A stretch of DNA of 16,584 nucleotides from Phycisphaerae bacterium (GCA_030614945.1 JAUXAH010000011.1:1-16584), one strand, 5' to 3'; positions 1 through 6,550 are shown, counted from the stretch's first letter. Notes: generated by a model from the letters alone, not told the origin. Translations and numbers: made by a program.

Positions 1-1230
1 AGGAGAATCAAGCCGGGAACCGTTGCCAAATTTGAGCATTTTCCAGGAGCATACAGCACAGAGGAAGGTGATGACGTTCACAACAATCCTCACAATAAAT
101 GGACTGGGCGAGGCACGATAGGAGTATTTAAGGCTGCTGAAAACCTGGTTGCCGATCCGGAGGATTTGACTACTGGGAATTGGACTAATGTTAATTCAAC
201 GGATGAACTATCTGATTTGTATGTAGAAGGACATCGATTTACGAAAGTCATTGCTGCGGCAGCTGGAGGTCTGATATATCAAGTAATCACGTTTACGGAT
301 GATGGCGTTAAAGCGGTAAGCGCGCTTATACGTAGAGGTGATGATACACTAAGTACGCTGCGGGTAGATGACGTTACCGTACCGGCAATTCGACTAAAAA
401 TAGAAATAACATGGGCAACTAGAGCAGTTGCAGAAATTATTGGCACAGCACATAAAATTGAGTGGCTCGATGACGATACTTTGTGGCTTTTTTGTTTTAC
501 CGAAAGTATTACGGCAGCTAGTGTAAATAGGATATATTGCATTACGAACACGAATACCAAATACACATATTTTACCGCAACCCAAGCAGAAGACTCAATT
601 TATCCCACTCCCTACATCTACAAATCTCGCCCAGCAGGTTCGATAGATTATCTCTATACTATGCTATCGAAGTTCACTGTTTTGTTTTGGATAAGGCCGT
701 GGTTTAATTATGATACGGCAACAGGTCGTGTGCTACTTGGATGGAGTAATGACGCTACCCATAAATATTTGATGTATTACGATCAAGGGACGGATAGAAT
801 TTACATTAGCTGGCAAGATGGTGGAGTCGCACGATATTTATTTTCACAAGTATTCGACGATGGGTCCGCCGAAGTAGATATAAACCAATGGATAATGGTG
901 GCGGCGGCTATCGATCTTTCCGCTCAGAGACAAACAGCATCGAGATTGAAAGTCTATCCAATAGTAGGAGCGGTAGAAGGGAATACAGATTGGGACGCTG
1001 CTCCCGATGCCCTTACTGGACCGTTTCCTACATTATTTATCGGGCATGAAGCTGGAGCATCACAAGCAGATGTGCAAATAACCGACTTGCTAATCGTTCC
1101 TGATATTGTCTGGACAGAAGCACAGATGGACGCGCATTTTGCTGCTAATAGACCGTATTATGCGAGGAATCGAATACTCGGCAAGAATTCTAGTTTTTGG
1201 ACGGACGAATATGGCAATCAATGGTCGTAG
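1..1230 (+). CDS. LamG/concanavalin-like tail or fibre protein, 5'-truncated
   Basis: The frame is open from base 1, so the gene starts upstream of the window. The TTG at 166 is not the start. About 409 residues are visible. Near the left edge it reads NLVADPEDLTTGNWT, like the repeated carbohydrate-binding modules of phage tail proteins ('NLL..PEDF..W'). The second half (from about base 600) has the alternating beta-strand pattern of a LamG/concanavalin A-like lectin fold: TVLFWIRPW, GRVLLGWSND, a QWIMVAAAID strand, then LFIGHEAGA and a closing QITDLLIVPD strand. Such domains sit on fibres or appendages and may bind host glycans. It ends with TAG at 1228-1230, and the next gene lies in the same frame two codons on. 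The family is assigned from pattern only; the exact virion part is inferred. Confidence 0.7.
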   Translation, partial: RRIKPGTVAKFEHFPGAYSTEEGDDVHNNPHNKWTGRGTIGVFKAAENLVADPEDLTTGNWTNVNSTDELSDLYVEGHRFTKVIAAAAGGLIYQVITFTDDGVKAVSALIRRGDDTLSTLRVDDVTVPAIRLKIEITWATRAVAEIIGTAHKIEWLDDDTLWLFCFTESITAASVNRIYCITNTNTKYTYFTATQAEDSIYPTPYIYKSRPAGSIDYLYTMLSKFTVLFWIRPWFNYDTATGRVLLGWSNDATHKYLMYYDQGTDRIYISWQDGGVARYLFSQVFDDGSAEVDINQWIMVAAAIDLSAQRQTASRLKVYPIVGAVEGNTDWDAAPDALTGPFPTLFIGHEAGASQADVQITDLLIVPDIVWTEAQMDAHFAANRPYYARNRILGKNSSFWTDEYGNQWS

Positions 1231-1236
1231 ATAAAA

Positions 1237-1722
1237 GTGAATCGGCATGTGGGAATAGCTGCCCCGGAATGGGGTTTGGGAGGAGTCGCCCCAGATCCAA
1301 ATTTCGTCGGAATCGTACCGACGCTGGCATTCGATAAACTCAGTGATGATTTCGTGCATTACTCCCTGCTTACGCCATATCGCCTAAAAGCGGGATCGAT
1401 AATCACCGTGCGAGTAGATTGGTGTTATACCGGCGGGCAGGACAATGGTACGGTATGCTGGAATCTTGAATATAATAATCTGGCAATTGGTGATGCCGTA
1501 GATGGAACGACGACAAATATATCAAAAGTGAGTGCGGGAACTCATCCAACAGGAACGAAAGTCAGGACCGTGCTCACAACGGGAATAACAGGCACCGTGG
1601 CTCGTGGAGTTATCGGCCTGAAATTGTCGAGGGATATCAGCGAGGATACACTCGATACCGATGCCGAAATGATACAAGTACATTTTGAATTCGTTATGGA
1701 TAAACTGGGACAAGCGACATAA
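1237..1722 (+). CDS. Beta-rich phage structural-type protein of unknown function
   Basis: 161 residues if started at GTG 1237. I see no Shine-Dalgarno sequence before it. The start lies six bases after the TAG of the preceding gene and in the same frame, so translation may depend on reinitiation or on read-through of that TAG. The protein is rich in beta strands, with TPYRLKAGSIITVRVDWCYTG, then GTVCWNLEYNN and DAEMIQVHFEFVMDKLG. That layout resembles a family of small virion-associated proteins in phages and prophages, in which a 'VHW..........W.LEY' pattern is followed by a terminal 'VHF.Y..D' strand. A role in the tail or appendage is inferred from position between a LamG protein and the lysis genes. 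No catalytic motif is visible. Confidence 0.6.
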   Translation: MNRHVGIAAPEWGLGGVAPDPNFVGIVPTLAFDKLSDDFVHYSLLTPYRLKAGSIITVRVDWCYTGGQDNGTVCWNLEYNNLAIGDAVDGTTTNISKVSAGTHPTGTKVRTVLTTGITGTVARGVIGLKLSRDISEDTLDTDAEMIQVHFEFVMDKLGQAT

Positions 1723-1736
1723 TCGAGGAGGATTTC

Positions 1737-1979
1737 ATGCCCTATCCCAACGAACATAGTGCCAGGATTCTAAGCCCAGGGAGCTGCACGGAAAAATACA
1801 GACGTAAAGACATCGCTCCAGGAATAAGTCTCGTTCTTTGTCAGTTAAAAGCGAATACCGAAAAATGGGCGACGCAGACATATCGATTCAAGAAGGATAA
1901 ATTCACCGCCGCCCAGGCGCGAAAGTGGTTGAAAGATCATGATATCCGTTATACATTATTCGAAGCAGCTACTGATTGA
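1737..1979 (+). CDS. Small conserved phage protein (MPYPNEHSAR type)
   Basis: 80 residues, starting at an ATG with a strong ribosome site (AGGAGG, seven bases upstream). The N-terminus MPYPNEHSARILSPGSC and the C-terminal RFKKDKFTAAQARKWLKDH resemble short proteins often encoded beside phage structural genes. The second motif also occurs in domains linked to phage head-maturation proteins. The ending YTLFEAATD fits a natural C-terminus, so the gene appears complete and not split by the homing endonuclease that follows. Function unknown; I infer a structural-module role from context. Confidence 0.65.
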   Translation: MPYPNEHSARILSPGSCTEKYRRKDIAPGISLVLCQLKANTEKWATQTYRFKKDKFTAAQARKWLKDHDIRYTLFEAATD

Positions 1980-2010
1980 CAAAAAAGAAAAACTAGCATA
2001 CATTTACAAT

Positions 2011-2062
2011 GTCGGCAGGATGCCTCCTGGGGGGAGTTTAGCACCTTCTCCCCCATACCGAC
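2011..2062 (+). other. Three-way-junction RNA fold before the homing endonuclease
   Basis: Three perfectly complementary helices nest here. GTCGG (2011-2015) pairs with CCGAC (2058-2062) as the closing stem. CAGGA (2016-2020) pairs with TCCTG (2025-2029) over loop TGCC. GGGGGAG (2030-2036) pairs with CTCCCCC (2048-2054). Only ATA (2055-2057) is unpaired at the junction. No T-run follows, so this is not a normal intrinsic terminator. It sits just upstream of the homing endonuclease start and may have arrived with that gene. Confidence 0.6.
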
Positions 2063-2088
2063 TAATTAACAGATGCAAAGGTGCCATC

Positions 2089-2676
2089 GTGAAAATTTGC
2101 AAAATAGAAGGTTGTAATAATAAATATAAAGGGAAAGGCTATTGCCAAAAACATCTTACAAGATTTCGACAATATGGTAATTCATTGTGTGGAATCGAAG
2201 AATCAAATATACTTTATCCTAATAATGTAACTGATTTTGAATTAGGATATGTTATTGGTTTATTTGAAGGCGAGGGAAATATAAGTTGTAGAGAATTTCG
2301 CGGAATAATGCATAATAATCCAATGGCATTGAAACGCCACGCACAAATTACTATCAGTAATACCAAATTAGAATTACTAGAAAAAGTACAGGAAATTTTG
2401 AAAATAGGAAAAGTAATCAAATTAAAAAAACGAGAAAATTATAAACAACTTTATATATGGAGATTAATAAAAAAACGAGAAATGTTTCGCTTTTTAAAAT
2501 TAATTAGAAAATATCTACTAGTTCATAAAGGAAAAGCAGAATTATTAATTGCATATCTGGAATCAAGAGAAAAAAATTACTGGAATAGGCATACAGAAAA
2601 AGAAGCAGATTTCTTTAGAAAATGTTGTCAATTAAAATCCTATAATAAGAATCAAAGTCGAAATGTAGATCAATGA
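2089..2676 (+). CDS. LAGLIDADG homing endonuclease, free-standing
   Basis: 195 residues from GTG 2089, chosen because AAAGGTG lies about six bases upstream and the protein then opens with its zinc-finger-like motif (C4, C9, C19, H22). The frame is open further upstream but that stretch is structured RNA, not protein-like. The LAGLIDADG helix is GYVIGLFEGEG at residues 53-63, whose acidic residue would bind the metal for DNA cleavage. I see one clear copy, which suggests action as a homodimer. The rest is Lys/Ile-rich with typical HEG beta-sheet residues (HAQITISNTK, YIWRLIKK). The gene is visibly more AT-rich than its neighbours, a sign of recent transfer. It lies between intact genes, so it is a free-standing selfish element, not an intron ORF that I can demonstrate. 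Confidence 0.85.
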   Translation: MKICKIEGCNNKYKGKGYCQKHLTRFRQYGNSLCGIEESNILYPNNVTDFELGYVIGLFEGEGNISCREFRGIMHNNPMALKRHAQITISNTKLELLEKVQEILKIGKVIKLKKRENYKQLYIWRLIKKREMFRFLKLIRKYLLVHKGKAELLIAYLESREKNYWNRHTEKEADFFRKCCQLKSYNKNQSRNVDQ

Positions 2677-2696
2677 CGGGCTGAGACGAAAGAAAA

Positions 2697-2891
2697 ATGA
2701 GCACCTGGCCTATACGAGATGTAGTTTATTTCGCTCTGATTATCTTCAATCTGGGAGGTGTTATCTGGGTAGCACGACACGTGCAGAAAACCGTGGAGCG
2801 ACGCTTGGATAACATATTCGGCAGACTGAGTGAAGTAGAAAAATTAGCGGCCCGCAACGAAGGCAAACTTAACGGCAAAAAAGACAAATAA
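2697..2891 (+). CDS. Small membrane protein with TM helix and coiled coil
   Basis: 64 residues. Residues about 8-27 (DVVYFALIIFNLGGVIWVAR) form one transmembrane helix. A charged amphipathic segment follows (VERRLDNIFGRLSEVEKLAARNEGK), likely a cytoplasmic coiled coil. The ribosome site is weak (GAAAG before ATG). It directly precedes the endolysin, a place often held by holins or small accessory proteins of the lysis module. One TM helix is compatible with a class III-type holin or an antiholin, but nothing in the sequence proves pore formation. Confidence 0.6.
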   Translation: MSTWPIRDVVYFALIIFNLGGVIWVARHVQKTVERRLDNIFGRLSEVEKLAARNEGKLNGKKDK

Positions 2892-2906
2892 TCCGGGAGG
2901 CGGATT

Positions 2907-3521
2907 ATGATCGATATAGAGAAAGATTTCCTCACTCCGAATCCGTACTCGCGGCCGCAGATTCCCATGGACTATGTACAGACAATAGACGTGCATTGGT
3001 CCGCAGCGATGAATGCGACGGCCAAAAATCTGCGAGATGCTTTCGAACGGCAAGTGGAGCTGAAAAACAACAAGGCCTCGTATCACTATTCGGTTGACTG
3101 GGACGGCGTGATTCAGTGGATGCCGATAACAGAAGTAGCCTGGTCTATCGGCGCGTTTCACTATTTTCCGTGGATTCTGGAGAAGTGGGGTTCGTCGCCG
3201 GATTTACATTCAATTGGCGTACTACTCTGCCATCGGGATAACGAATACGGTCAGTACGATAGACAGACGTTGAACAATACTGTCGATTTGCTATCTTTTC
3301 TCTGTCAGGAAAATCGCTTCCGCCCACTGACGCGTATTTTGATGCACAGTCAGTTTACGGGCAAGGGACTCCGCGGCGAGGACGAGGATCCCGACGCTCT
3401 TCCGTGTCCGCGCTATTTTATCAGCAATCCAGACGCCTGGCAGGAATTGCTCCGTGAAGTAGAACTACAGACATATAATCTGGAAATGGAGGAGAGAAAT
3501 TCGAGAGGAACGATAATATGA
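2907..3521 (+). CDS. N-acetylmuramoyl-L-alanine amidase endolysin (Amidase_2)
   Basis: 204 residues with a strong ribosome site (GGGAGG). The fold is the T7-lysozyme/PGRP amidase: strand DVHWSA with zinc ligand H30, the YHYSVDWDGVIQWMP segment (residues 60-73) typical of the family, WSIGAFH around residue 80, and second and third ligands H147 (ILMHSQF) and C167 (LPCPRYF). It would cleave the amide bond between MurNAc and L-Ala in peptidoglycan at the end of infection. There is no signal peptide, so export would need a holin, and holin-like genes follow. The last 20 residues are charged and lie outside the catalytic domain. The stop overlaps the next start (ATGA at 3518-3521). Confidence 0.9.
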   Translation: MIDIEKDFLTPNPYSRPQIPMDYVQTIDVHWSAAMNATAKNLRDAFERQVELKNNKASYHYSVDWDGVIQWMPITEVAWSIGAFHYFPWILEKWGSSPDLHSIGVLLCHRDNEYGQYDRQTLNNTVDLLSFLCQENRFRPLTRILMHSQFTGKGLRGEDEDPDALPCPRYFISNPDAWQELLREVELQTYNLEMEERNSRGTII

Positions 3522-3745
3522 AACCAATCCGCCTGATTCAACATGCTTGGATAATCGAGGTTGCTATCCTGGTAATCGTCGCCATCATTCTGATATTCGG
3601 ATTGCCCGAGCGTGTGCCGGCTTATGTGTCTATGCTGCCTCTGCTTTCGGGACTGATCGTAGCTCAGGGTGGCTGTGCCTTTGGCGGACCCGTGATCAAA
3701 CGCAGTCAGGAAATCAAGGCAAATGGCAATGAACGAAAAACATGA
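3518..3745 (+). CDS. Two-TM small membrane protein, holin candidate
   Basis: 75 residues, coupled to the endolysin by an ATGA overlap. Two hydrophobic helices are visible: WIIEVAILVIVAIILIFGL (about 11-29) and a second at about 37-56 (YVSMLPLLSGLIVAQGGCAF). A short turn (PERVP) separates them and a charged tail (KRSQEIKANGNERKT) follows. Size, topology and position right after the amidase fit a class II holin. Holins share little sequence, so this is an inference from context. Confidence 0.65.
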   Translation: MKPIRLIQHAWIIEVAILVIVAIILIFGLPERVPAYVSMLPLLSGLIVAQGGCAFGGPVIKRSQEIKANGNERKT

Positions 3746-3935
3746 TACAAAATTTCGATGGTGGGCGACATGGATATGGTTGGCCTTGTCGATTTTGCAA
3801 GTGTTCGGATATTTGCTAATCGTGCTTACGTTTGGCAAAATCGATTTGACTGGCAGAATCGTAAAAGCAGGATTGAATATACCATCAGCGTGGATACACA
3901 GTCAAGCTTGGTGGGATAATCTCAAGGCAAAATGA
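3723..3935 (+). CDS. Small single-TM membrane protein in the lysis cassette
   Basis: 70 residues, overlapping the previous gene by 23 bases. ATG at 3723 and ATG at 3729 are both possible starts. A Trp-rich hydrophobic segment (WWATWIWLALSILQVFGYLLIVLTF, about residues 13-37) forms one TM helix, and the C-terminal part (PSAWIHSQAWWDNLKAK) could lie on the membrane surface. It may be a second holin-like or antiholin protein. Its stop overlaps the next start in an ATGA, so it is probably co-translated with the coiled-coil gene that follows. Confidence 0.55.
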   Translation: MAMNEKHDTKFRWWATWIWLALSILQVFGYLLIVLTFGKIDLTGRIVKAGLNIPSAWIHSQAWWDNLKAK

Positions 3936-4411
3936 AAAAAATACTTTGGATCGTCATTGGAATTCTCATTATCATCATAGCGATAGGAGTAGTCATAAAT
4001 GAAACGGTCGATATTTCTCTGCCTTTTTTTAACCGTCTTAGCCGCCGGTCTCTGGCCAAGCGAGCAGCCGAAGTGGGCGACGTTGTTGACGAGCTTAGAG
4101 TCAGAGAGGCACATTTTAACGCTCTCACTCTTCTCTATCGAGAAAGAGTTGAACACTACGAAAAAAGCCTTGCTCGATCTGAAGAGCGAATACTCGCAGA
4201 TGGAGAACGCATTCAGCGAGCAGAGGCAGCTCTTGAACGAGCGGAAGATAGCCTACGAAGAGCGGAAGAGCGAGCTCAAGAAGGAGAAAGCGCAGTTAGT
4301 CGAGCTCGTGGAAGCATTGGAACTGCGCGAACGGCAGTTGGAGAAATCGGCAGGATTGCTGATGAGCTTGGGGCGGAGTTTCGCCGATTATCAGGAACGA
4401 GTGGAGAATGA
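3932..4411 (+). CDS. Inner-membrane coiled-coil protein, i-spanin-like
   Basis: 159 residues. An N-terminal TM helix (IVIGILIIIIAIGVVI, about 7-22) is followed by a long charged helix running to the C-terminus, rich in Glu, Arg and Ala with leucine-type heptads (for example AEAALERAEDSLRRAEERA). One N-terminal membrane anchor plus a periplasmic coiled coil is the layout of i-spanins (Rz). It starts in an ATGA overlap with a weak AAGG site. From 3999 on it shares its DNA with a second coiled-coil gene in the +1 frame, as Rz1 does inside Rz. Spanin function is inferred from topology and from position after the endolysin and holin candidates. Confidence 0.6.
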   Translation: MKKILWIVIGILIIIIAIGVVINETVDISLPFFNRLSRRSLAKRAAEVGDVVDELRVREAHFNALTLLYRERVEHYEKSLARSEERILADGERIQRAEAALERAEDSLRRAEERAQEGESAVSRARGSIGTARTAVGEIGRIADELGAEFRRLSGTSGE

Positions 4412-4508
4412 GATTCAGGCACTTTCGACCTGGCAGGGGATCGCGCTGATCGGGATTCCAGTCGCTATCTTGGTAGGCGGGATACTGGGCGCTGTGTTGC
4501 TGAGATGA
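3999..4508 (+). CDS. Signal-peptide, coiled-coil, C-terminal TM protein overlapping the previous gene
   Basis: 169 residues in the +1 frame relative to the gene at 3932, sharing 413 bases with it. It has its own ribosome site (AGGAG at about 3985-3989, nine bases before ATG). Residues 1-17 look like a signal peptide (MKRSIFLCLFLTVLAAG), with no lipobox cysteine. A long coiled coil covers about residues 30-135 (for example LLNERKIAYEERKSELKK). A hydrophobic C-terminal segment (IALIGIPVAILVGGILGAVLL) would anchor it in the inner membrane. Classic o-spanins are lipoproteins and u-spanins are lipoproteins with a C-terminal TM, so this is at best an atypical spanin partner. Both overlapping frames look like real proteins. 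Confidence 0.6.
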   Translation: MKRSIFLCLFLTVLAAGLWPSEQPKWATLLTSLESERHILTLSLFSIEKELNTTKKALLDLKSEYSQMENAFSEQRQLLNERKIAYEERKSELKKEKAQLVELVEALELRERQLEKSAGLLMSLGRSFADYQERVENEIQALSTWQGIALIGIPVAILVGGILGAVLLR

Positions 4509-4584
4509 ATTCCTATTAAATTGAAATTGTAACAGATTTATAGCTTTTTCGGTAAAAATAATCACAATTCATCAAATAAAAGTA

Positions 4585-4613
4585 TTGACAAGTGCTAACA
4601 TGTGTAGTATATT
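4585..4613 (+). promoter_or_regulatory. Sigma70-type promoter for the small-gene operon
   Basis: A perfect -35 TTGACA (4585-4590) and a -10 TATATT (4608-4613, five of six) are separated by 17 bases in an AT-rich intergenic stretch (4509-4617). Transcription would begin near 4620, right at the ribosome site of the next gene. The spacer holds ACATGT with CTA/TAG flanks, a possible repressor half-site pair. This is one of only two such promoters I can see in the window. Confidence 0.75.
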
Positions 4614-4629
4614 ATAAATGGAGGGCAAC

Positions 4630-4878
4630 ATGAAGGGATTGAAGATCGACGCCGACATGACGGTTACCGGAACCGGAACGGCCTGTGTCGGAATGATGGA
4701 ATGGGAGACACCGTTCGTCGTGTTCGACAAAAAGTATCGCTGGCACTCCGACCGGGTAGCCTGGTTGGAAGATTCCTTCCATACCCTCCACGAGGGCGAA
4801 ACCGTACACGTCAAGGCATTCGCTTATATCACCGGCATAGATCGCTTCCATTTGCGAAGAGTCAAGATCAGTGCGTAA
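4630..4878 (+). CDS. Small hypothetical protein, first gene after the promoter
   Basis: 82 residues from ATG 4630, which has GGAGGG four bases upstream. The ATG at 4618 lies in frame but would be at or before the expected transcription start, so I reject it. The protein looks beta-rich: TVTGTGTACVGMMEW, PFVVFDKKYRWH, GETVHVKAFAYITG and FHLRRVKIS could be strands of a small barrel. No catalytic or metal motif is clear. As the first gene behind a strong promoter it may act early in infection. Unrecognised. Confidence 0.6.
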   Translation: MKGLKIDADMTVTGTGTACVGMMEWETPFVVFDKKYRWHSDRVAWLEDSFHTLHEGETVHVKAFAYITGIDRFHLRRVKISA

Positions 4879-5080
4879 GGATAAGAAAATAAAACAACAA
4901 AAGGGTAAATGCAAGCGCACATATTATGATCTAATCGGGGATATGGAAATAACGTTTTCGTATCATGTATTTGTTGATGGTGTTTGCATATATTGCAGCA
5001 CGAAAAAGCATACGGGAGATGATAATGATAAACATGACAGAAGCAAACAGAGTCAGATTGGCGGGGCAAAAAGACCGTAA
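4871..5080 (+). CDS. Small hypothetical protein with CxxC-type motif
   Basis: 69 residues from GTG 4871, overlapping the previous stop by eight bases. It has a Lys-rich N-terminus and a central YHVFVDGVCIYCSTKK (about residues 31-46). The segment VDGVCIYC recurs in short phage proteins and may be half of a zinc-binding site. The C-terminal third overlaps the next gene and is low in complexity (DDNDKHDRSKQS), so the natural end is uncertain. Function unknown. Confidence 0.45.
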   Translation: MRKDKKIKQQKGKCKRTYYDLIGDMEITFSYHVFVDGVCIYCSTKKHTGDDNDKHDRSKQSQIGGAKRP

Positions 5081-5321
5081 CGAAAAGTACGGACCGGCTT
5101 TTATGGGACTGCCTACTCGCAACGGACATTTGGTAAGTGCTCCTGAGATCGGCGACATCTTGCACGTATCCGGGTTGGAGCCGATAGTTATTACGGCCAT
5201 CAAATACGATGTTGCCCGCAACCGAGTTATCTGTACCCTGAATAAGGCCGGCGAAATCACACAGCGCGGGTGGGGCGAATTGCTCAGCGCAATTGAAAAT
5301 GGGAAAATCACCATTGATTAA
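5025..5321 (+). CDS. Small hypothetical protein, beta-rich
   Basis: 98 residues. I place the start at ATG 5025 because GGGAG (5014-5018) sits six bases upstream. The same frame is open from a TTG at 4965, but that region codes for the end of the upstream gene. ATG 5019 and 5034 are alternatives. The protein contains GDILHVSGLEPIVITAIKYD and RNRVICTLNKAGEITQRGW, which read as successive beta strands, and ends in an amphipathic helix (GELLSAIENGKI). No known domain recognised. Confidence 0.55.
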   Translation: MINMTEANRVRLAGQKDRNEKYGPAFMGLPTRNGHLVSAPEIGDILHVSGLEPIVITAIKYDVARNRVICTLNKAGEITQRGWGELLSAIENGKITID

Positions 5322-5331
5322 AGCAAGCAAC

Positions 5332-5463
5332 ATGAGAGTCATGGCGGTAGTCGATCGGAAGAAATACCGACGGCTATGTAAGTGGCTGGATAGCCGAGGC
5401 GCAAAATTCAGCGCCTGGGTACGGCTGAAAATCGAGGAAGAATTGCGGAGGGAAGACAAATGA
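5332..5463 (+). CDS. Tiny basic protein, possible ribbon-helix-helix
   Basis: 43 residues, with MRVMAVVDRKKYRRLCKWL and KFSAWVRLKIEEELRRE as its two segments. A short strand, a helix, a turn at DSRGAKFS and a second amphipathic helix match the layout of ribbon-helix-helix DNA-binding proteins of the Arc/MetJ type, where 'fS.wvr..i.e.l' is the common second-helix pattern. The strand is shorter than usual. The ribosome site is weak (AGCAAGCAAC before ATG). Its stop overlaps the next tiny gene in an ATGA. If real it could be a small regulator. Confidence 0.45.
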   Translation: MRVMAVVDRKKYRRLCKWLDSRGAKFSAWVRLKIEEELRREDK

Positions 5464-5561
5464 AATTACGTCGACTATTCGGCATCGTGCAAATGATTTG
5501 GAATTGCTATGTGCTGCGCCTATCGGAATGGCAACACTGGCGAAAAAAAGGCTGCAATTAA
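5460..5561 (+). CDS. Tiny hypothetical protein (33 aa)
   Basis: 33 residues in an ATGA overlap with the preceding gene. It begins MKLRRLFGIVQMIWNCYVL and ends SEWQHWRKKGCN. The first half could form an amphipathic or membrane-associating helix. The only support is the overlap and the good fit between its neighbours; there is no recognisable motif. Confidence 0.3.
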   Translation: MKLRRLFGIVQMIWNCYVLRLSEWQHWRKKGCN

Positions 5562-5578
5562 CAAAGGAAGCGGGATTA

Positions 5579-5896
5579 ATGCAATGTCCTGATTGCCAAA
5601 CATACAAGCGCGGTGATAATTGTGTCAAGTGTTTTCTGCGAGCCAAAGAGCGAACGAGAAGATTTTCCTGGGCTTTGAAACGCATGGCTCAGCGATATCG
5701 GCAAGCAAAGAAGCGCACGGGAATGTTTTCACGGGCTTTGAGACGCGTCGCTTGCCGCTATCTGCGAGTCAGAATTACGTACGATCTGTTGCTTGTAGAT
5801 TTGAATAGTATCCTGCTTGTGACGGCGGATTATAAATTGAAAGAAAAGATTCAGGAACGAATTGGGAAGCGAGATAAAAATGGTATTGACAGCTAA
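5579..5896 (+). CDS. Zinc-knuckle protein with internal 21-residue repeat
   Basis: 105 residues from ATG 5579, chosen because AAAGGAAG lies about eight bases upstream; the frame is open from TTG 5498. The N-terminus carries two CxxC pairs (C3-C6 and C15-C18), a likely zinc ribbon. Residues 21-41 and 42-62 are an imperfect tandem repeat of the form AKxRTxxFSxALRRxAxRY, strongly basic and probably helical. The C-terminal third (DLLLVDLNSILLVTADYK) is hydrophobic then charged. A nucleic-acid-binding role is plausible from zinc plus basic repeats, but no family is recognised. Confidence 0.55.
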   Translation: MQCPDCQTYKRGDNCVKCFLRAKERTRRFSWALKRMAQRYRQAKKRTGMFSRALRRVACRYLRVRITYDLLLVDLNSILLVTADYKLKEKIQERIGKRDKNGIDS

Positions 5897-6125
5897 ATGT
5901 GATAGTTGCGGAATAGAATCGGAAGATATTTCTCTCAATCATGATTATTGCGGAAGTGATCTATGCCGCAAATGCGCGATAGAAAGCGATTTGGAGGACT
6001 TGAGAAGAGAAAGAGAAAAACTATCGGCGTGGATAAAAACATGCTGGATAAAGCAGCTTATGGAAATGACTAAGAAAATCAGAGAACTTGAAAAAGAATT
6101 GAAAGACATGGAAGGAAATGCATGA
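5880..6125 (+). CDS. Small zinc-finger/coiled-coil protein
   Basis: 81 residues from ATG 5880, overlapping the previous gene by 17 bases. The first 35 residues carry a four-cysteine pattern (CDSCG, then CGSDLCRKC) with a nearby His (NHDYC), suggesting one zinc site. The remainder is a charged helix (LEDLRREREKLSAW, then MTKKIRELEKELKDMEG) likely to form a coiled coil. Small proteins of this shape are common in phage early regions as regulators or adaptors. No specific function can be assigned. Its stop overlaps the next start. Confidence 0.55.
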   Translation: MVLTAKCDSCGIESEDISLNHDYCGSDLCRKCAIESDLEDLRREREKLSAWIKTCWIKQLMEMTKKIRELEKELKDMEGNA

Positions 6126-6361
6126 TGGAAGGAAAAGGAACGCTCACAGGATTGACCCTAAAAGACAAACTCGAAGGTCAATTTATCGAAGTCAAAATAA
6201 TGGCACGATATGAGCCGGAGCTCTTGGCCGGACTGGGAGGATTCTTCGGAAAGCCTCTCGGATTCCAGATTGACAGCCCACAGCCAGATCTGGAATTTGA
6301 AGGCGAAGAGGATGGAAGCGCCGTGCTCGATCTCGAACGCGAAATTGAACGACGGAGGTAG
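6122..6361 (+). CDS. Small acidic hypothetical protein
   Basis: 79 residues starting in an ATGATG that overlaps the upstream stop. GGAAGG and GGAA lie just upstream. The middle contains Gly/Phe-rich LLAGLGGFFGKPLGFQID and the C-terminal part is acidic (PDLEFEGEEDGSAVLDLE), ending in ERRR. No domain recognised. Codon use and spacing match its neighbours. Confidence 0.5.
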   Translation: MMEGKGTLTGLTLKDKLEGQFIEVKIMARYEPELLAGLGGFFGKPLGFQIDSPQPDLEFEGEEDGSAVLDLEREIERRR

Positions 6362-6364
6362 CGC

Positions 6365-6550
6365 ATGAGTTATAAAATATCCGATCTTGTGCCGAAAAAA
6401 TATGAAAGACGCGAATTAAACTGGAATCATTTTGAGGCAATTGCTTCACATCCAGACAATCTAGTAGGAGATATGACCGAGGCTATTTTGCAGCTCAGGG
6501 CGCGAATAGATGATTTGGAAAAGGCATTACGAATATCAAACTTATTTTGA
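6365..6550 (+). CDS. Small hypothetical protein with C-terminal coiled coil
   Basis: 61 residues with a strong ribosome site (GGAGGT, five bases before ATG). The N-terminal half (KISDLVPKKYERRELNW) is polar. The second half (MTEAILQLRARIDDLEKALR) has heptad spacing of a short coiled coil, suggesting oligomerisation. Unrecognised. Confidence 0.5.
   Translation: MSYKISDLVPKKYERRELNWNHFEAIASHPDNLVGDMTEAILQLRARIDDLEKALRISNLF

Noticed and set aside
1939..2088. Upstream extension of the LAGLIDADG frame to ATG 1939
   Set aside because: It overlaps the previous gene and the structured RNA, has no ribosome site, and the zinc-finger start at 2089 fits better.
1980..2696. Group I intron containing the LAGLIDADG gene
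   Set aside because: Only about 20 bases separate the HEG stop from the next gene, too few for the P7-P9 core, and neither neighbour is a split exon.
4824..5459. 211-residue minus-strand ORF
   Set aside because: It lies opposite several well-spaced plus-strand genes, has no domain and no ribosome site.
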